From NCBI GenBank assembly GCA_963853835.1, contig OY970832.1, forward strand, positions 6,840,001 through 6,904,000: 64,000 nt of DNA. The letters run 5' to 3'. This DNA comes from Calendula officinalis. Lineage: Eukaryota; Streptophyta; Magnoliopsida; Asterales; Asteraceae. Below the pieces are notes generated by a model, which was not told the origin of the DNA, searched no databases, and saw nothing but the letters and a program-made list of their open reading frames with translations. Of the stretch, positions 12,528 through 22,590 are shown in pieces (position 1 is the first letter of the stretch; every line of letters starts with the position of its first letter). Position numbers and translations under genes: made by a program.

Positions 12528-14633
12528 ATGACTGATAATAATGAAAGCACTCAAGCCAACAAAATTCCTATACTCACTCCCAACAACTTTGGGATGTGGA
12601 AGAATCGTATTAAGCAATACATGCTTATTACAGATTATTCTATGTGGGAAGTTGTCCTTGAAGGAAACAAAACTGGTCCTGGTCAAGCAAGCAGCTCTGC
12701 AACTGAGGCAGACAAACTTAAGTGTGAGAAAGAAAAGAAGGACAAGGGAATCGAACTCAAAGCTCTAAGCACTCTCCTACTGGCCATTCCTAACGATTAT
12801 CAACATCTCTTTGTTGAGTATGATGATGCAAAGGTGCTATGGGAAACACTGGAGAAGAGATTCGTTGGGACCAAGAGCACCAAGAGGAACATGAAGTCTG
12901 TTCTCAAACAAGACTTTGAAAACTTCAAAGGAAAACCCAATGAAACACTCACTCAAGTGTTTGACAGATTCAACAAGCTAATTGGTGAACTTAACCAGGT
13001 TGGGGTTAAGATGGATCAAGAAGATGTCAACATGAAGTTCCTAAGGTCTCTTAGTGAAGAATGGGCCATGTATACAGTGGTATATAGACAAAGAGATGCT
13101 CTAGAAGAAAAGGAGTTGGATGAACTCTACAATGATCTCAGAGTATTTGAAACTGAGGTAAACCAAAAGAACCCTTCTATTTCTTCTAATAATGCTGCAT
13201 TTGTCTCTAGTACAGGTCAAGGTCAGGAAACCTTCACAGGAAAGGCTGCAGATTCTGAGGATGCTGCAAGAGAATCCTTCTTCACTAGTCATGTGCATAC
13301 TGCATTGATTAGTGATGACTTGGAACAATTGAACCCAGATGATCTTGAGGAGATGGATCTTAAATGGCAGATGGCTATGCTGAGCCTAAGGACAAAAAGA
13401 TTCTTAAAGAGAACTGGTAGGACAAGCCTCAACTTCAACAAAGGTGACAAAGCTGGATTTGACAAAACTAAAGTCAAATGTTACAAATGTAACAACCTTG
13501 GTCACTTTGCAAAAGAATGTCCTCAGCCAGACAAAAGATCAAAATCAACTGCCCTTGTATCACAACAAGGACAAGGCTATGACTGGAGCTTCCAAGCAGA
13601 AGAGCATGCTCAAAATCAAGCTCTAATGGCCTTTACTGACACCAAAACTGAGGTAAAACCTAAACCTTGTACTTCTGAATGTGCTAAAATTATTAAAAAC
13701 TTAGAAAAAGAAAACACTAAATTAAATGAAGATTTAGCAAAAGCAGTGAGAAGAAATCATGAATTTGATGGTGTGATTACTGATCAAGAACATCAAATAA
13801 AGGTGTACCAGATGATTGATCAAAGGATAAAGGAAGAATTGCTTCAGGCTGTGGATGAGAAAGAATTTTATGAAATAAAAAATAAAGAACTAACAAGTAA
13901 ATTAGAAGAATGTCAGCTTGAAATTGAACAAAATAAATTAACAATTAAAAAGTTTGAAAGAAGTACTAAAATTCTTGATGAATTAACTAATAATCAAACT
14001 ACAGAAAAAGTTGTTCATGGGGTGGGATATCATGTTGTACCACCTCCATATAAAATCATTCCACCACTTAAAAACAGTTCAGAAAGAATCATTAATGAAT
14101 TAAAAACTGAAAATCAAACTGAATCACATAATGAAACATCTGAATCAAATGATTCTTCTGATGATGATCAATCAATTGAATTTACAATCTCTCAAACTGA
14201 ATCACCAAAATCAATTGATACAAGTTTTCACACAGCTCAAAGTCCAAATGAATCTCCTAAATATAATGCAGAAAATGTACCAAAAATTTTAACAAGGGGA
14301 AATGAAAGAAATAAAAAACAACTCTTAGACCAAAGAATACCTGAAGGTGCTAAAAATAAGAAATTAAGATGTGTTATATGCAACAAAATGAACCATTTAG
14401 CAAAGGATTGTCACTTCAATCCAATAAACTGCAAAGAGTTAAAGGAATTTAAAATGTTTAAAGATAATGCAAAAACTCAAAAGTTAAAAGATACTACTGG
14501 TCCTTCAGTAATAAATAAAATTAAAACTCCAATTGCTGAAACTTCAAGATTTGGAAGAAGTGCACCAAGATTTGTGCAAAACAGAAGAATTGGAAGCCTA
14601 AAGAACAGCAATTACTTCAAGAACAATGGATAA
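12528..14633 (+). CDS. gag: Sirevirus gag polyprotein (capsid/nucleocapsid), C-terminus broken
   Basis: 701 codons from the first ATG after the leader. The N-terminal part (FGMWKNRIKQYML near residue 25, then WEVVLEG) is the Copia-type gag fold that packs the RNA. A CCHC zinc knuckle (C-X2-C-X4-H-X4-C) starts at residue 318. A coiled-coil-rich, Lys/Glu-rich stretch follows (about 390-490), then a second CCHC knuckle at residue 615. The frame stops at 14631 and again at 14649, but the same frame then runs on to a natural-looking end at 15095, with low-complexity Asn-Thr-Thr-Gly repeats and two WVPK motifs that I associate with gag ends in this group. The two stops are therefore probably later lesions. 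The wide spacing of two knuckles is typical of long Sirevirus gag proteins. Confidence 0.9.
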   Translation: MTDNNESTQANKIPILTPNNFGMWKNRIKQYMLITDYSMWEVVLEGNKTGPGQASSSATEADKLKCEKEKKDKGIELKALSTLLLAIPNDYQHLFVEYDDAKVLWETLEKRFVGTKSTKRNMKSVLKQDFENFKGKPNETLTQVFDRFNKLIGELNQVGVKMDQEDVNMKFLRSLSEEWAMYTVVYRQRDALEEKELDELYNDLRVFETEVNQKNPSISSNNAAFVSSTGQGQETFTGKAADSEDAARESFFTSHVHTALISDDLEQLNPDDLEEMDLKWQMAMLSLRTKRFLKRTGRTSLNFNKGDKAGFDKTKVKCYKCNNLGHFAKECPQPDKRSKSTALVSQQGQGYDWSFQAEEHAQNQALMAFTDTKTEVKPKPCTSECAKIIKNLEKENTKLNEDLAKAVRRNHEFDGVITDQEHQIKVYQMIDQRIKEELLQAVDEKEFYEIKNKELTSKLEECQLEIEQNKLTIKKFERSTKILDELTNNQTTEKVVHGVGYHVVPPPYKIIPPLKNSSERIINELKTENQTESHNETSESNDSSDDDQSIEFTISQTESPKSIDTSFHTAQSPNESPKYNAENVPKILTRGNERNKKQLLDQRIPEGAKNKKLRCVICNKMNHLAKDCHFNPINCKELKEFKMFKDNAKTQKLKDTTGPSVINKIKTPIAETSRFGRSAPRFVQNRRIGSLKNSNYFKNNG

Positions 14634-15095
14634 TCCAATCAAAATAAATAATATTTTAAATTTTCCAACACCAGTAAAAACTTTAACAATTTTACTACTG
14701 GTGTTAACCCTAATTATAATGCTGTTTGGTACCAATACAAGAATACTACTGGTAAAAACCCTAATTACAAAAATACTACTGCTCCCAAAACAACTTTCAA
14801 AAATACTACTGGTGTCAACCCTAAAAACACTACTGGTCATTCTAAACATGGTAAGTACCCAAATACTACTGGTCCATCAGTAGTAAAGCATTCAAAAGCA
14901 AAGATTCATGGGTATAAACCAAGATCAGTAGAAAATTCTCACACCAGTAATAATTTCAAAAGGGCAGTAGTAAAACAAAACACCAGTAATAAACAAGTAT
15001 GGGTACCAAAAGTGTTTAAAGTTAAATCCCCAAAAGCTTATTTCTCAAAGGATGAACCCAAGACATATAAAGCTTGGGTTCCCAAACTTAACTAA
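14634..15095 (+). pseudogene. C-terminal gag segment beyond the in-frame stops
   Basis: Same reading frame as gag. After a second stop at 14649 the frame stays open to TAA at 15093-15095. It is rich in NTTG repeats encoded by AATACTACTGGT-like units and ends with VWVPK and AWVPKLN. The low-complexity repeats match the ACTACTG motif that is scattered through the whole element. Confidence 0.65.
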
Positions 15096-18000
15096 TCCTT
15101 TACTCACTTGTGCAGAGCATTCAGATCCCAGAAGAAGGAAGAACATGGCATATTGATAGTGGATGCTCAAGGCACATGACTGGAAATCTGCAAATTCTTA
15201 AAGATTTCAAGTCATTTGATGGAGGATATGTGTCATTTGGTGAGAATCCCCAGGGAGGTAAGATTACAGGTAAAGGTACTGTTACTAATGGCAAAATTAC
15301 CTTTGATGATGTATTTTATGTAGCTGAACTAAAATACAATCTTGTCAGTGTGTCTCAAGTTTGTGATAAAAAGAATAAAATTCTTTTCACAGACATTGAG
15401 TGCATCATTCTTTCTCCTGACTTTATTTTAGATGAAAAATATGTTGTTTTAAGAACTCCAAGTAGAAACAATGTGTATTGCCTAGATATAGGGGGAGAAC
15501 TCATTTCTTCAAATGAGGTCAACTGTTTTATATCCAAGGCAAACACCACTGAATCAGAACTATGGCATAGAAGGATGTGTCACACTAATTTTAAAAACAT
15601 GAACAATTTAGTAAAAAGAAATCTGGTCATTGGACTACCTCAAAAACAATTCATGTGTGATCATCACTGTGTTGCATGCCTAAAAGGTAAACAACACAAG
15701 ACTTCTCATAAGTCCAAAACTGTGAACTCTATTTCTGTTCCTTTGCAGCTCTTACATATGGACCTATTTGGACCTACAAATGTAATGAGTATTGGAAAGA
15801 AACAATATTGTCTTGTTATTACTGATGACTTTTCCAGATATACATGGGTTTTCTTTCTCAGGACAAAGGATGAAACAAGTGAACTCATAAAGAACTTAAT
15901 TGTCAAACTGGAAAACACATCTGATCAAAAAATTAAAGCCATAAGATGTGATAATGGCACAGAATTTAAAAATGCTAACTTAATTAACTTTTGTGATCTT
16001 AAAGGGATTGACAGGCAATACAGCTCACCTAGAACTCCTCAACAAAATAGTGTAGCTGAAAGAAGAAATAGAACCATCATAGAAGCAGCAAGATCAATGC
16101 TAGCAGACTCAAAATTACCAATTACTTTTTGGGCTGAAGCTGTTAATACTGCATGTTATGTTCAGAACAGAGTATTAATAGTAAAGCCACATTTTAAAAC
16201 ACCTTATGAACTTTTTAATAAAAGAAAACCTTCTATAAGCTTTTTGAAATCATTTGGTTGTCCTTGTACTATTCTGATTACAAGAGAACAAATTGGTAAA
16301 TTTGACTGCAAAGCTGATGATGGAATATTTGTAGGATACTCTACTCAAAGCAAAGCATACAGAGTATTCAACAAGAGATTAAGGATAATTGAAGAAAGCA
16401 TCAATGTATCCTTTAATGAAAATGTACCTAATGAACAAGGAAATGGTCCAGATTGGCTATTTAATATAGACAATCTAACCAAATCCTTTAATTCTAACAT
16501 GGACTTCAATGCAGGAAATTCAAATTGTCACACTCAAAAGGAAGCAACATCATCCGTTAATACTGGTCTAGAGGAAATGAGATACATTGTAGTTAATACT
16601 GCTCCAATAGTTAATACTGATGTCAGTAATAACTCAAGTTCTGGAACCAGTAGTAACTCTGAGAATGAGGACAGTAGTAATTCAAATACTACTGATACCA
16701 GTAATAGTACTCAAAATACTACTGGTCCCAACAATAACCTAGATTCTCAAGATACTACTGATACCAGTAACAACAACAATACTACTGATCTCAATGAAGA
16801 CAATAGCAGTAGTAACTCTGACCAAGATGATGATGAACCAAACTTCAATGACAATGAAGGATCACTAGAAGAACAAATGCCTGAGACAAATGAGTCCAAT
16901 CTTGAAAATCAACTAGTAGTTGATAAAGCTGCAACCACAAGGACTCAGAAGAACCATCCATTAGACCTTGTTCTATGTGATGTTAATTCACCACTACAAA
17001 CAAGAAGCAAATTAAACAAAAGCTTAACTGCAAATATGTGTAATATAAGTTTAATTGCTAATGAATGCATGTTTGAATGCTTTCTGTCTCAGGATGAACC
17101 AAAGAAGATCCAACAAGCAATGAAGGACTCAAACTGGATTGAGGCAATGCAAGAAGAACTCCTTCAATTCAAGTTACAAGCTGTTTGGACACTTGTACCT
17201 CTACCCAAAGGAAAAAGAGCCATTGGAACAAGATGGATCTTCAGAAATAAGAAAGATGAAAGAGGTATAGTTATCAAGAACAAAGCCAGACTTGTAGCCC
17301 AAGGATACACTCAAGAAGAAGGAATAGACTATGATGAAGTATATGCTCCTGTTGCTAGAATTGAAGCTATAAGAATATTTCTAGCATATGCTTCATTCAA
17401 GAAGTTCAAAGTCTATCAAATGGATGTTAAGAGTGCATTCTTATATGTGAAGATTGAAGAAGAGGTCTATGTATGCCAACCTCCAGGTTTTGAAGATCCA
17501 AAACATGGTGACTATGTGTTCAAATTGGATAAAGCTTTGTATGGCCTACATCAGGCACCAAGAGCATGGTATGACACATTATCATCATACCTATTGAAGA
17601 ACAACTTTAAAAGAGGAGCCATTGATAAAACTTTGTTCACAAAGAAAGTCAAAGATGATATACTACTGGTACAAATTTATGTAGATGATATCATCTTTGG
17701 CTCAACCAATGATTTATTATGCAAAGAATTTGAAGAACTGATGCAGATTAAATTCAAGATGAGCTCTATGGGTCCAATGAACTTCTTCCTTGGACTCCAA
17801 GTCAATCAAAGAACTGATGGTATTTTGATAAATCAATCAAAATATGTCAAAGACATCTTGGAAAAGTTTGATCTGAAAGACAGTAAAAGTGCAAGTACAC
17901 CAATGGAAACACACAAACACCTACATCCTGATATTGAGGGGGAGGATGTAGATGAACACTTATATAGATCAATGATAGGCTCTTTGATGTACTTAACTGC

Positions 18001-18268
18001 ATCAAGACCTGACATTATGTATAGTGTTTGTGTGTGTGCAAGATATCAAGCAAGACCCAAAGAATTACACTTGCAAGCTGTTAAAAGAATATTCAGATAC
18101 TTGAAAGGCAAACTATCACTAGGTCTATGGTATCCACATGATTCACCATTTGAACTCATAGCCTACACAGATAGTGACTATGGAGGTGAATGTCAAGACA
18201 GAAAGTCCACTACTGGTGGATGTCAATTCTTTGGATCAAGACTGGTGTCATGGCAATGTAAGAAATAA
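15092..18268 (+). CDS. pol: Sirevirus pol: protease, integrase, reverse transcriptase, start of RNase H
   Basis: Open in the frame one base behind gag, beginning where gag stops. There is no ATG before the protease site, so pol must be made as a gag-pol fusion or by another non-standard route. Order of parts: protease DSG at 15155; HHCC integrase zinc finger about 15558-15690; integrase core with Asp (15761), Asp (15950) and Glu (16058), which is D-D-35-E spacing; a Ser/Asn/Thr-rich linker 16450-16900; reverse transcriptase with the DVKSAFL region and the YVDD active site at 17678-17689; and the first RNase H motif TDSDYGG near 18168. The frame ends at a TAA at 18266-18268 in the middle of RNase H. 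The remaining RNase H continues in the same frame (next entry), so this is one nonsense mutation of transition type, not a natural end. Confidence 0.93.
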   Translation, partial: LILYSLVQSIQIPEEGRTWHIDSGCSRHMTGNLQILKDFKSFDGGYVSFGENPQGGKITGKGTVTNGKITFDDVFYVAELKYNLVSVSQVCDKKNKILFTDIECIILSPDFILDEKYVVLRTPSRNNVYCLDIGGELISSNEVNCFISKANTTESELWHRRMCHTNFKNMNNLVKRNLVIGLPQKQFMCDHHCVACLKGKQHKTSHKSKTVNSISVPLQLLHMDLFGPTNVMSIGKKQYCLVITDDFSRYTWVFFLRTKDETSELIKNLIVKLENTSDQKIKAIRCDNGTEFKNANLINFCDLKGIDRQYSSPRTPQQNSVAERRNRTIIEAARSMLADSKLPITFWAEAVNTACYVQNRVLIVKPHFKTPYELFNKRKPSISFLKSFGCPCTILITREQIGKFDCKADDGIFVGYSTQSKAYRVFNKRLRIIEESINVSFNENVPNEQGNGPDWLFNIDNLTKSFNSNMDFNAGNSNCHTQKEATSSVNTGLEEMRYIVVNTAPIVNTDVSNNSSSGTSSNSENEDSSNSNTTDTSNSTQNTTGPNNNLDSQDTTDTSNNNNTTDLNEDNSSSNSDQDDDEPNFNDNEGSLEEQMPETNESNLENQLVVDKAATTRTQKNHPLDLVLCDVNSPLQTRSKLNKSLTANMCNISLIANECMFECFLSQDEPKKIQQAMKDSNWIEAMQEELLQFKLQAVWTLVPLPKGKRAIGTRWIFRNKKDERGIVIKNKARLVAQGYTQEEGIDYDEVYAPVARIEAIRIFLAYASFKKFKVYQMDVKSAFLYVKIEEEVYVCQPPGFEDPKHGDYVFKLDKALYGLHQAPRAWYDTLSSYLLKNNFKRGAIDKTLFTKKVKDDILLVQIYVDDIIFGSTNDLLCKEFEELMQIKFKMSSMGPMNFFLGLQVNQRTDGILINQSKYVKDILEKFDLKDSKSASTPMETHKHLHPDIEGEDVDEHLYRSMIGSLMYLTASRPDIMYSVCVCARYQARPKELHLQAVKRIFRYLKGKLSLGLWYPHDSPFELIAYTDSDYGGECQDRKSTTGGCQFFGSRLVSWQCKK

Positions 18269-18622
18269 ACAAATGTATCAACATCAACTGCTGAAGCAGA
18301 ATATGTAGCTGCATCTGCTTGTTGTGCTCAAGTACTCTGGATTCAAAACCAGCTTCTAGACTTTGGTATCTCTATTCTTAAAACTCCTATTTTTATTGAT
18401 AATCAAAGTGCTATTAGTATTGTGAACAATCCAGTAAAACACTCTAAAACCAAACACATTGAAATAAGATTTCATTTTATAAGAGACTGTAATGAAAAGA
18501 AATTAATCAAAGTTGTTAAAATTCATACTGATGATCAATTAGCAGATCTTTTTACAAAAGCATTTGATGTAGGAAGATTCAACTTCTTAGTTAGCAGTAT
18601 TGGAATGATTTTGATAACTTAA
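18269..18622 (+). pseudogene. RNase H C-terminal part, cut off by an in-frame stop
   Basis: Directly continues the pol frame after the stop at 18266. It shows the STAEAEY acidic motif, the IDNQSA motif, the HSKTKHIEIR region and a final LADLFTKA block. These are the last conserved pieces of Copia RNase H. The frame ends naturally with TAA at 18620-18622. Translation from an internal Met would not give a useful enzyme. Confidence 0.85.
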
Positions 18623-19131
18623 AATCTCTCTTAAAATCATGTGTAAAGTTTGTTGTAAAAAATTATTTATTTAAAGTGTTTTACTACTGGTATATCTGTA
18701 TTACTGGTGTGTATTAGGTTTACACAAATACTACTGGTAAGTCAGTACTACTGGTATTCACATATACTACCGGTCTTGTGTGTTAGTGGTTACTACTGAT
18801 GTCCATAGTTACTACTGATGTTAAAATCCTTAGTCACTACTGATGTTAGTAGATACTACTGACGTTTTACTACTGATATCTTATTTACTACTGGTCTTTC
18901 AGAAACACAATTACCAAACTAACCCCCATGAAAATAACCGTTACGTTATGATTCGAAGGACATTTTAGTCGTTTTGCAGATTAAATCGAAAGATATAAAA
19001 GGCGGCAGTCGATTAGTTTAACATTATCTTCACTTCGATTTGCTAAATCCTCTCGATAAACCCTAGCTTACGATCAAAAACTCTAAGTCAGTAACAAAAT
19101 ACGTACATCTTTCTTTCAAAATCAACATCAA
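18623..19131 (+). other. Spacer between pol and the envelope-like ORF, rich in ACTACTG repeats
   Basis: No gene. From about 18680 to 18900 there are nine ACTACTG copies within some 220 bases, the same motif as in the LTR. This segment could contain a promoter, leader or acceptor for the downstream ORF. I see no clear TATA box or splice acceptor that I would defend. Confidence 0.6.
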
Positions 19132-20148
19132 ATGGCAACTCTACAATCTCTGGATGTGCAAACCGATCTCAAATATTCCGAATTTCACAACATGTGTGCC
19201 TTCCTAAAGAATCCCGACGGAACAAAAGATTTTCGTCCTATAGTCAAATTTTTGAGAAATTCGTATATACAGTTTGCGTTAACTGTAAAACCAAAATCAT
19301 ATCAACAGTACTTGGTGGATTTCTGGACCAATGCTGAACAAACAGAAGGAACAACCATATCAATGATCAAATCAAAAGTAGATGGGAAGCATATCACAGT
19401 AACAGAACAATCAATCAGACACCATCTACAACTTCATGACGATTCAGGTATGTTTACTCTTCCTAAGGAATACATTGCTGAAATTTTACAAAAAATGGGT
19501 TATGAGGGAAGACTGAATATAGTAACCTTTCAAAAGGGTCTTCTCTCCCCACAATGGAAATTCTTAGTACATACAATTCAGCATTGTATTTCTCCAAAAA
19601 GAAGTACTTGGAATGAGTTTAATAAGGCAATAGCCTCTGCTGTTGTCTGTTTATGCACAGACCAAGTATTTAATTTTTCTTATATGATTTTTGAAGGTAT
19701 GTTGGGAAATCTTAGTTCTTCTAAATTTTTAATGTATCCCAGATTTCTACAACATATCATAAATTGTGAATTACAAAACTTGTCAACTCCTAAAAACATT
19801 TTCATACTTCCAGAGTTGAACAAGAAAGTTTTCTCAAATATGAGAAAACAATTTAAATTTTCGGGCAAGGAAACCCCTTTGTTTCCTAACATGATCAAAG
19901 ATCATACACAAATTGGAGAGGGTTCAACCATTGCTACAACCCAAGTTGAACCTCAACCCACTCCATCACCCCCAAATACAGCCCAAACACCACCCCAACT
20001 AGTCACTCAATCACCAGCCCAAACAGAAGTCCTGAATGTGTCCCAGGAACTTGATATAAATCTGCAGAGTGCTACTCTTCACTCTGTGGAAGACCTGCCA
20101 GACAAAACCCAAAATATTTCCACTATTCACAAAAGAAAGAAATCTTAA
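19132..20148 (+). CDS. Sirevirus envelope-like ORF, N-terminal part
   Basis: 338 codons starting ATGGCAACT in a good plant start context (CAAATGGC). The N-terminal 240 residues look like a folded domain; from about 265 it becomes Pro/Gln/Thr-rich and then basic (HKRKKS). Similar ORFs downstream of pol in composite-plant genomes are often labelled synaptobrevin/longin-like in automatic annotation; I know of no experimental role. No signal peptide or clear membrane span is seen, so envelope-like describes position only. The frame ends at TAA 20146, but the same frame stays open afterwards to about 20388 with plausible sequence, suggesting a single nonsense mutation. Confidence 0.75.
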   Translation: MATLQSLDVQTDLKYSEFHNMCAFLKNPDGTKDFRPIVKFLRNSYIQFALTVKPKSYQQYLVDFWTNAEQTEGTTISMIKSKVDGKHITVTEQSIRHHLQLHDDSGMFTLPKEYIAEILQKMGYEGRLNIVTFQKGLLSPQWKFLVHTIQHCISPKRSTWNEFNKAIASAVVCLCTDQVFNFSYMIFEGMLGNLSSSKFLMYPRFLQHIINCELQNLSTPKNIFILPELNKKVFSNMRKQFKFSGKETPLFPNMIKDHTQIGEGSTIATTQVEPQPTPSPPNTAQTPPQLVTQSPAQTEVLNVSQELDINLQSATLHSVEDLPDKTQNISTIHKRKKS

Positions 20149-20308
20149 AAGGACACCAGGGGACACATTGAGTCAAACCCCAGGCTCCAAGAGTTGTCCT
20201 CCAAGGAGGAGAGAGGACATGAGGCGAGGGCTTTCACTACTGATGCCCCAAAGGTGGGTGCACAGGACAGTGAAAACATCACTAGGACCCAGACCTCGGC
20301 AACTTTGA

Positions 20309-22558
20309 GTGATGACTCATTTGAGGAGTTACTCAAAGGACCCCGGTGCCAAGAAACCACAAGGGGGGGGCATCTCTGCTTCTTCTAGGAAGAAGAGAAT
20401 GTCTAAAAGACCCAATGAATCACCAAGAAGTGATGAGGGCAGATCTTTTGAATTGATGGATAGGATGGAAAACCTCAAAGCCAATGTACCTGTTAGTGAG
20501 CCCGATGATCTTGCTAGATGGAGTGAGGGCAGTATTAAAATCAATCAATTGACGGAAAAAGTGGATTCTCTTGAATCCACTGTACAAAATTGCCTTACAT
20601 ATCTTACAAACCAAGGAAAAACCATGGCTGCTATGAAAAGGCATGTCAATACCATCAACAAGAGAATGAGATTATATGAGCACAGGCTTCATCAACAAAC
20701 TAAAATCATCAGGAAATTGAAGAAGAAAATTGATGATAGTGAGGCTCCACCAGTTGAGCTCACTAAGGGGGAGAAGGATAACATACAGACCATGATTGAT
20801 GAATCAATTGCAGCAGCAGCATCCTCTCTCTTAAACTTAAAAGAAACAAAAGTTGATGAAGGCCCAGAAATGATGGTTACAGAAGATGAACCTACTACTA
20901 CTGCTACAATGGAAGAACAAGTTGAAAAGGAAATACCAGTAGTAACTCCTACTACTGATATAATAGCAGTAGTAAGTCAAGAAGAGGAATTGAAAGCACC
21001 AAATACTACTGATGCCCTATCAGTAGAAACTCCTGAAGTCACACCAGTAGTAACTACTCTGGTTACTACTGAAGAGGAAGAATTACAATTCCCAGAGCTA
21101 ATTGAAAGAGAAAGACATGTCATTATCTCCAAACCACCAACACCTGATCAACCACTTATCATACCTGACATTGATGATAATGTGAATTGGTTTGAGGTAG
21201 ATGAATGTACACTTCCTCCACACCCTAAAATCTTACCAGAAGGTCAACTACATCTGTTTTATCCAAAACTTCTGATGATGGGTATACCAGATATGAAATA
21301 CATTCCACCTCCACCATCTGCTCACATTGGAAAAGGAAAAGAAGTATATGATGATGATTATCCAAATAGAGCATTAGGACATCACATGGTAAACAAGATA
21401 AATCATGTCAGAGCAGAAAAGCAATCCATATGGAGAATAAAACATAGAAAATTTTTGGAGAAAGTGGAAATGTATCAAGCATTAGTAGAAAATAAGAAGA
21501 AAGTTCAAAGTGCAACTCCTGTTCAAATACCTACTCAAATCAAAGATGTTCAGATAGAAGCCCAAGAAGCAGAATTCAAAAGGCTCAGAAAAGTAGAAGA
21601 AAAACATCTAAACTGTCTTGAAGATCTTGTAGCTGAATGTAAAAGAACAAAAGGTGATCTACCAGATGATATTTTTGAACAAAATACACTTATGATAGAC
21701 TTTCTCAAGACAAAAGGGCACAGTGCAAAATCTTTTGGAAGAATGAAGATGATAACTATAATTGAAAAATACTGCACTGCTAAGAAGAAAGACTTGGCTG
21801 AACAAGAAGCTGAAGAAACAAAGAAAGCCAAAACTTTAATTCCAATCAGTCCAAATTTAATCAAAGCTGGTAGTGTTTCAACTACTGGTGATACCTCAAC
21901 TCCCCAATCAAAGAAAAGAAAAACTGTTGACCAAGAACAAAGCTCTAAGAAGAAATCAAAACAAATTGTACCTGTTCTTGAAATGCCTATTGCTCCATTG
22001 CAGAACAATCCAATTATTAACTGGAGAGTGATGCAGAACAATGTTATAGAGGTCATAAGGGAAGACAAAGTTGTGCAGAGATTTACTGGATGGTTACCAT
22101 TAATCAGATCATGTTCTAGAAGTGATGTAATCAAGCTTCTGATTATTGGAAAACCTAGAATGACAAAGAAATCATGGAAAGAGTCTGGTGCTGGATACTT
22201 AACTAGAATGATAGATGCTGCATTTTATCCAGATAATTATCCAGAACAATTTACAGATCCAGGAAATGTATATGCTTGGAATGTCATTCCTACTGCCAAT
22301 ATGTATTTCTTTGAGAAATCAGGCAAAGTATGTGAGCTGTACTTGTATGAAAAGGAATATCCACATTCTGAGAAGACTATGTATCAGATATTCATAAACA
22401 CTTTGATGAAACCTTATGATGCTGTTATGTTCCAAAACAAACTGAATTACTTTACAAAGAGGAACAGCAAATATATTATTGAACAAAGGCTTCAACAGAA
22501 TCAAAGAACTCTTGAGAAAAGAAGAAGAGAACAAGAAGAACAAAAGAAACTTGATTGA
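20309..22558 (+). CDS. Sirevirus envelope-like ORF, C-terminal part (coiled coil), frame-shifted from the N-terminal part
   Basis: 749 codons are open, but the first codons are probably not a true start: the preceding frame runs into an eight-G tract at 20363-20370, after which the homologous-looking sequence continues in this frame. The two parts are thus probably one ancestral ORF of about 1,140 residues. Visible features: a heptad-type coiled coil at about residues 80-145, a Glu/Thr/Pro-rich linker with ACTACTG-encoded repeats at about 190-260, a second Lys/Glu-rich helical region about 420-520, and a very basic Arg/Glu-rich C-terminal helix. There is no transmembrane segment that I trust. 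Coiled coils are a known trait of Sirevirus envelope-like products. Confidence 0.72.
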   Translation: MMTHLRSYSKDPGAKKPQGGGISASSRKKRMSKRPNESPRSDEGRSFELMDRMENLKANVPVSEPDDLARWSEGSIKINQLTEKVDSLESTVQNCLTYLTNQGKTMAAMKRHVNTINKRMRLYEHRLHQQTKIIRKLKKKIDDSEAPPVELTKGEKDNIQTMIDESIAAAASSLLNLKETKVDEGPEMMVTEDEPTTTATMEEQVEKEIPVVTPTTDIIAVVSQEEELKAPNTTDALSVETPEVTPVVTTLVTTEEEELQFPELIERERHVIISKPPTPDQPLIIPDIDDNVNWFEVDECTLPPHPKILPEGQLHLFYPKLLMMGIPDMKYIPPPPSAHIGKGKEVYDDDYPNRALGHHMVNKINHVRAEKQSIWRIKHRKFLEKVEMYQALVENKKKVQSATPVQIPTQIKDVQIEAQEAEFKRLRKVEEKHLNCLEDLVAECKRTKGDLPDDIFEQNTLMIDFLKTKGHSAKSFGRMKMITIIEKYCTAKKKDLAEQEAEETKKAKTLIPISPNLIKAGSVSTTGDTSTPQSKKRKTVDQEQSSKKKSKQIVPVLEMPIAPLQNNPIINWRVMQNNVIEVIREDKVVQRFTGWLPLIRSCSRSDVIKLLIIGKPRMTKKSWKESGAGYLTRMIDAAFYPDNYPEQFTDPGNVYAWNVIPTANMYFFEKSGKVCELYLYEKEYPHSEKTMYQIFINTLMKPYDAVMFQNKLNYFTKRNSKYIIEQRLQQNQRTLEKRRREQEEQKKLD

Positions 22559-22574
22559 TTAAAAGATAATCAAT

Positions 22575-22590
22575 AAGTTTAGGGGGAGAT
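22575..22590 (+). promoter_or_regulatory. Polypurine tract of the Sirevirus
   Basis: AGTTTAGGGGGAGAT ends exactly at the first base of the 3' LTR. It primes plus-strand DNA synthesis. Confidence 0.85.

Noticed and set aside
21550..22134. 194-codon minus-strand ORF
   Set aside because: Antisense shadow of the envelope-like ORF.
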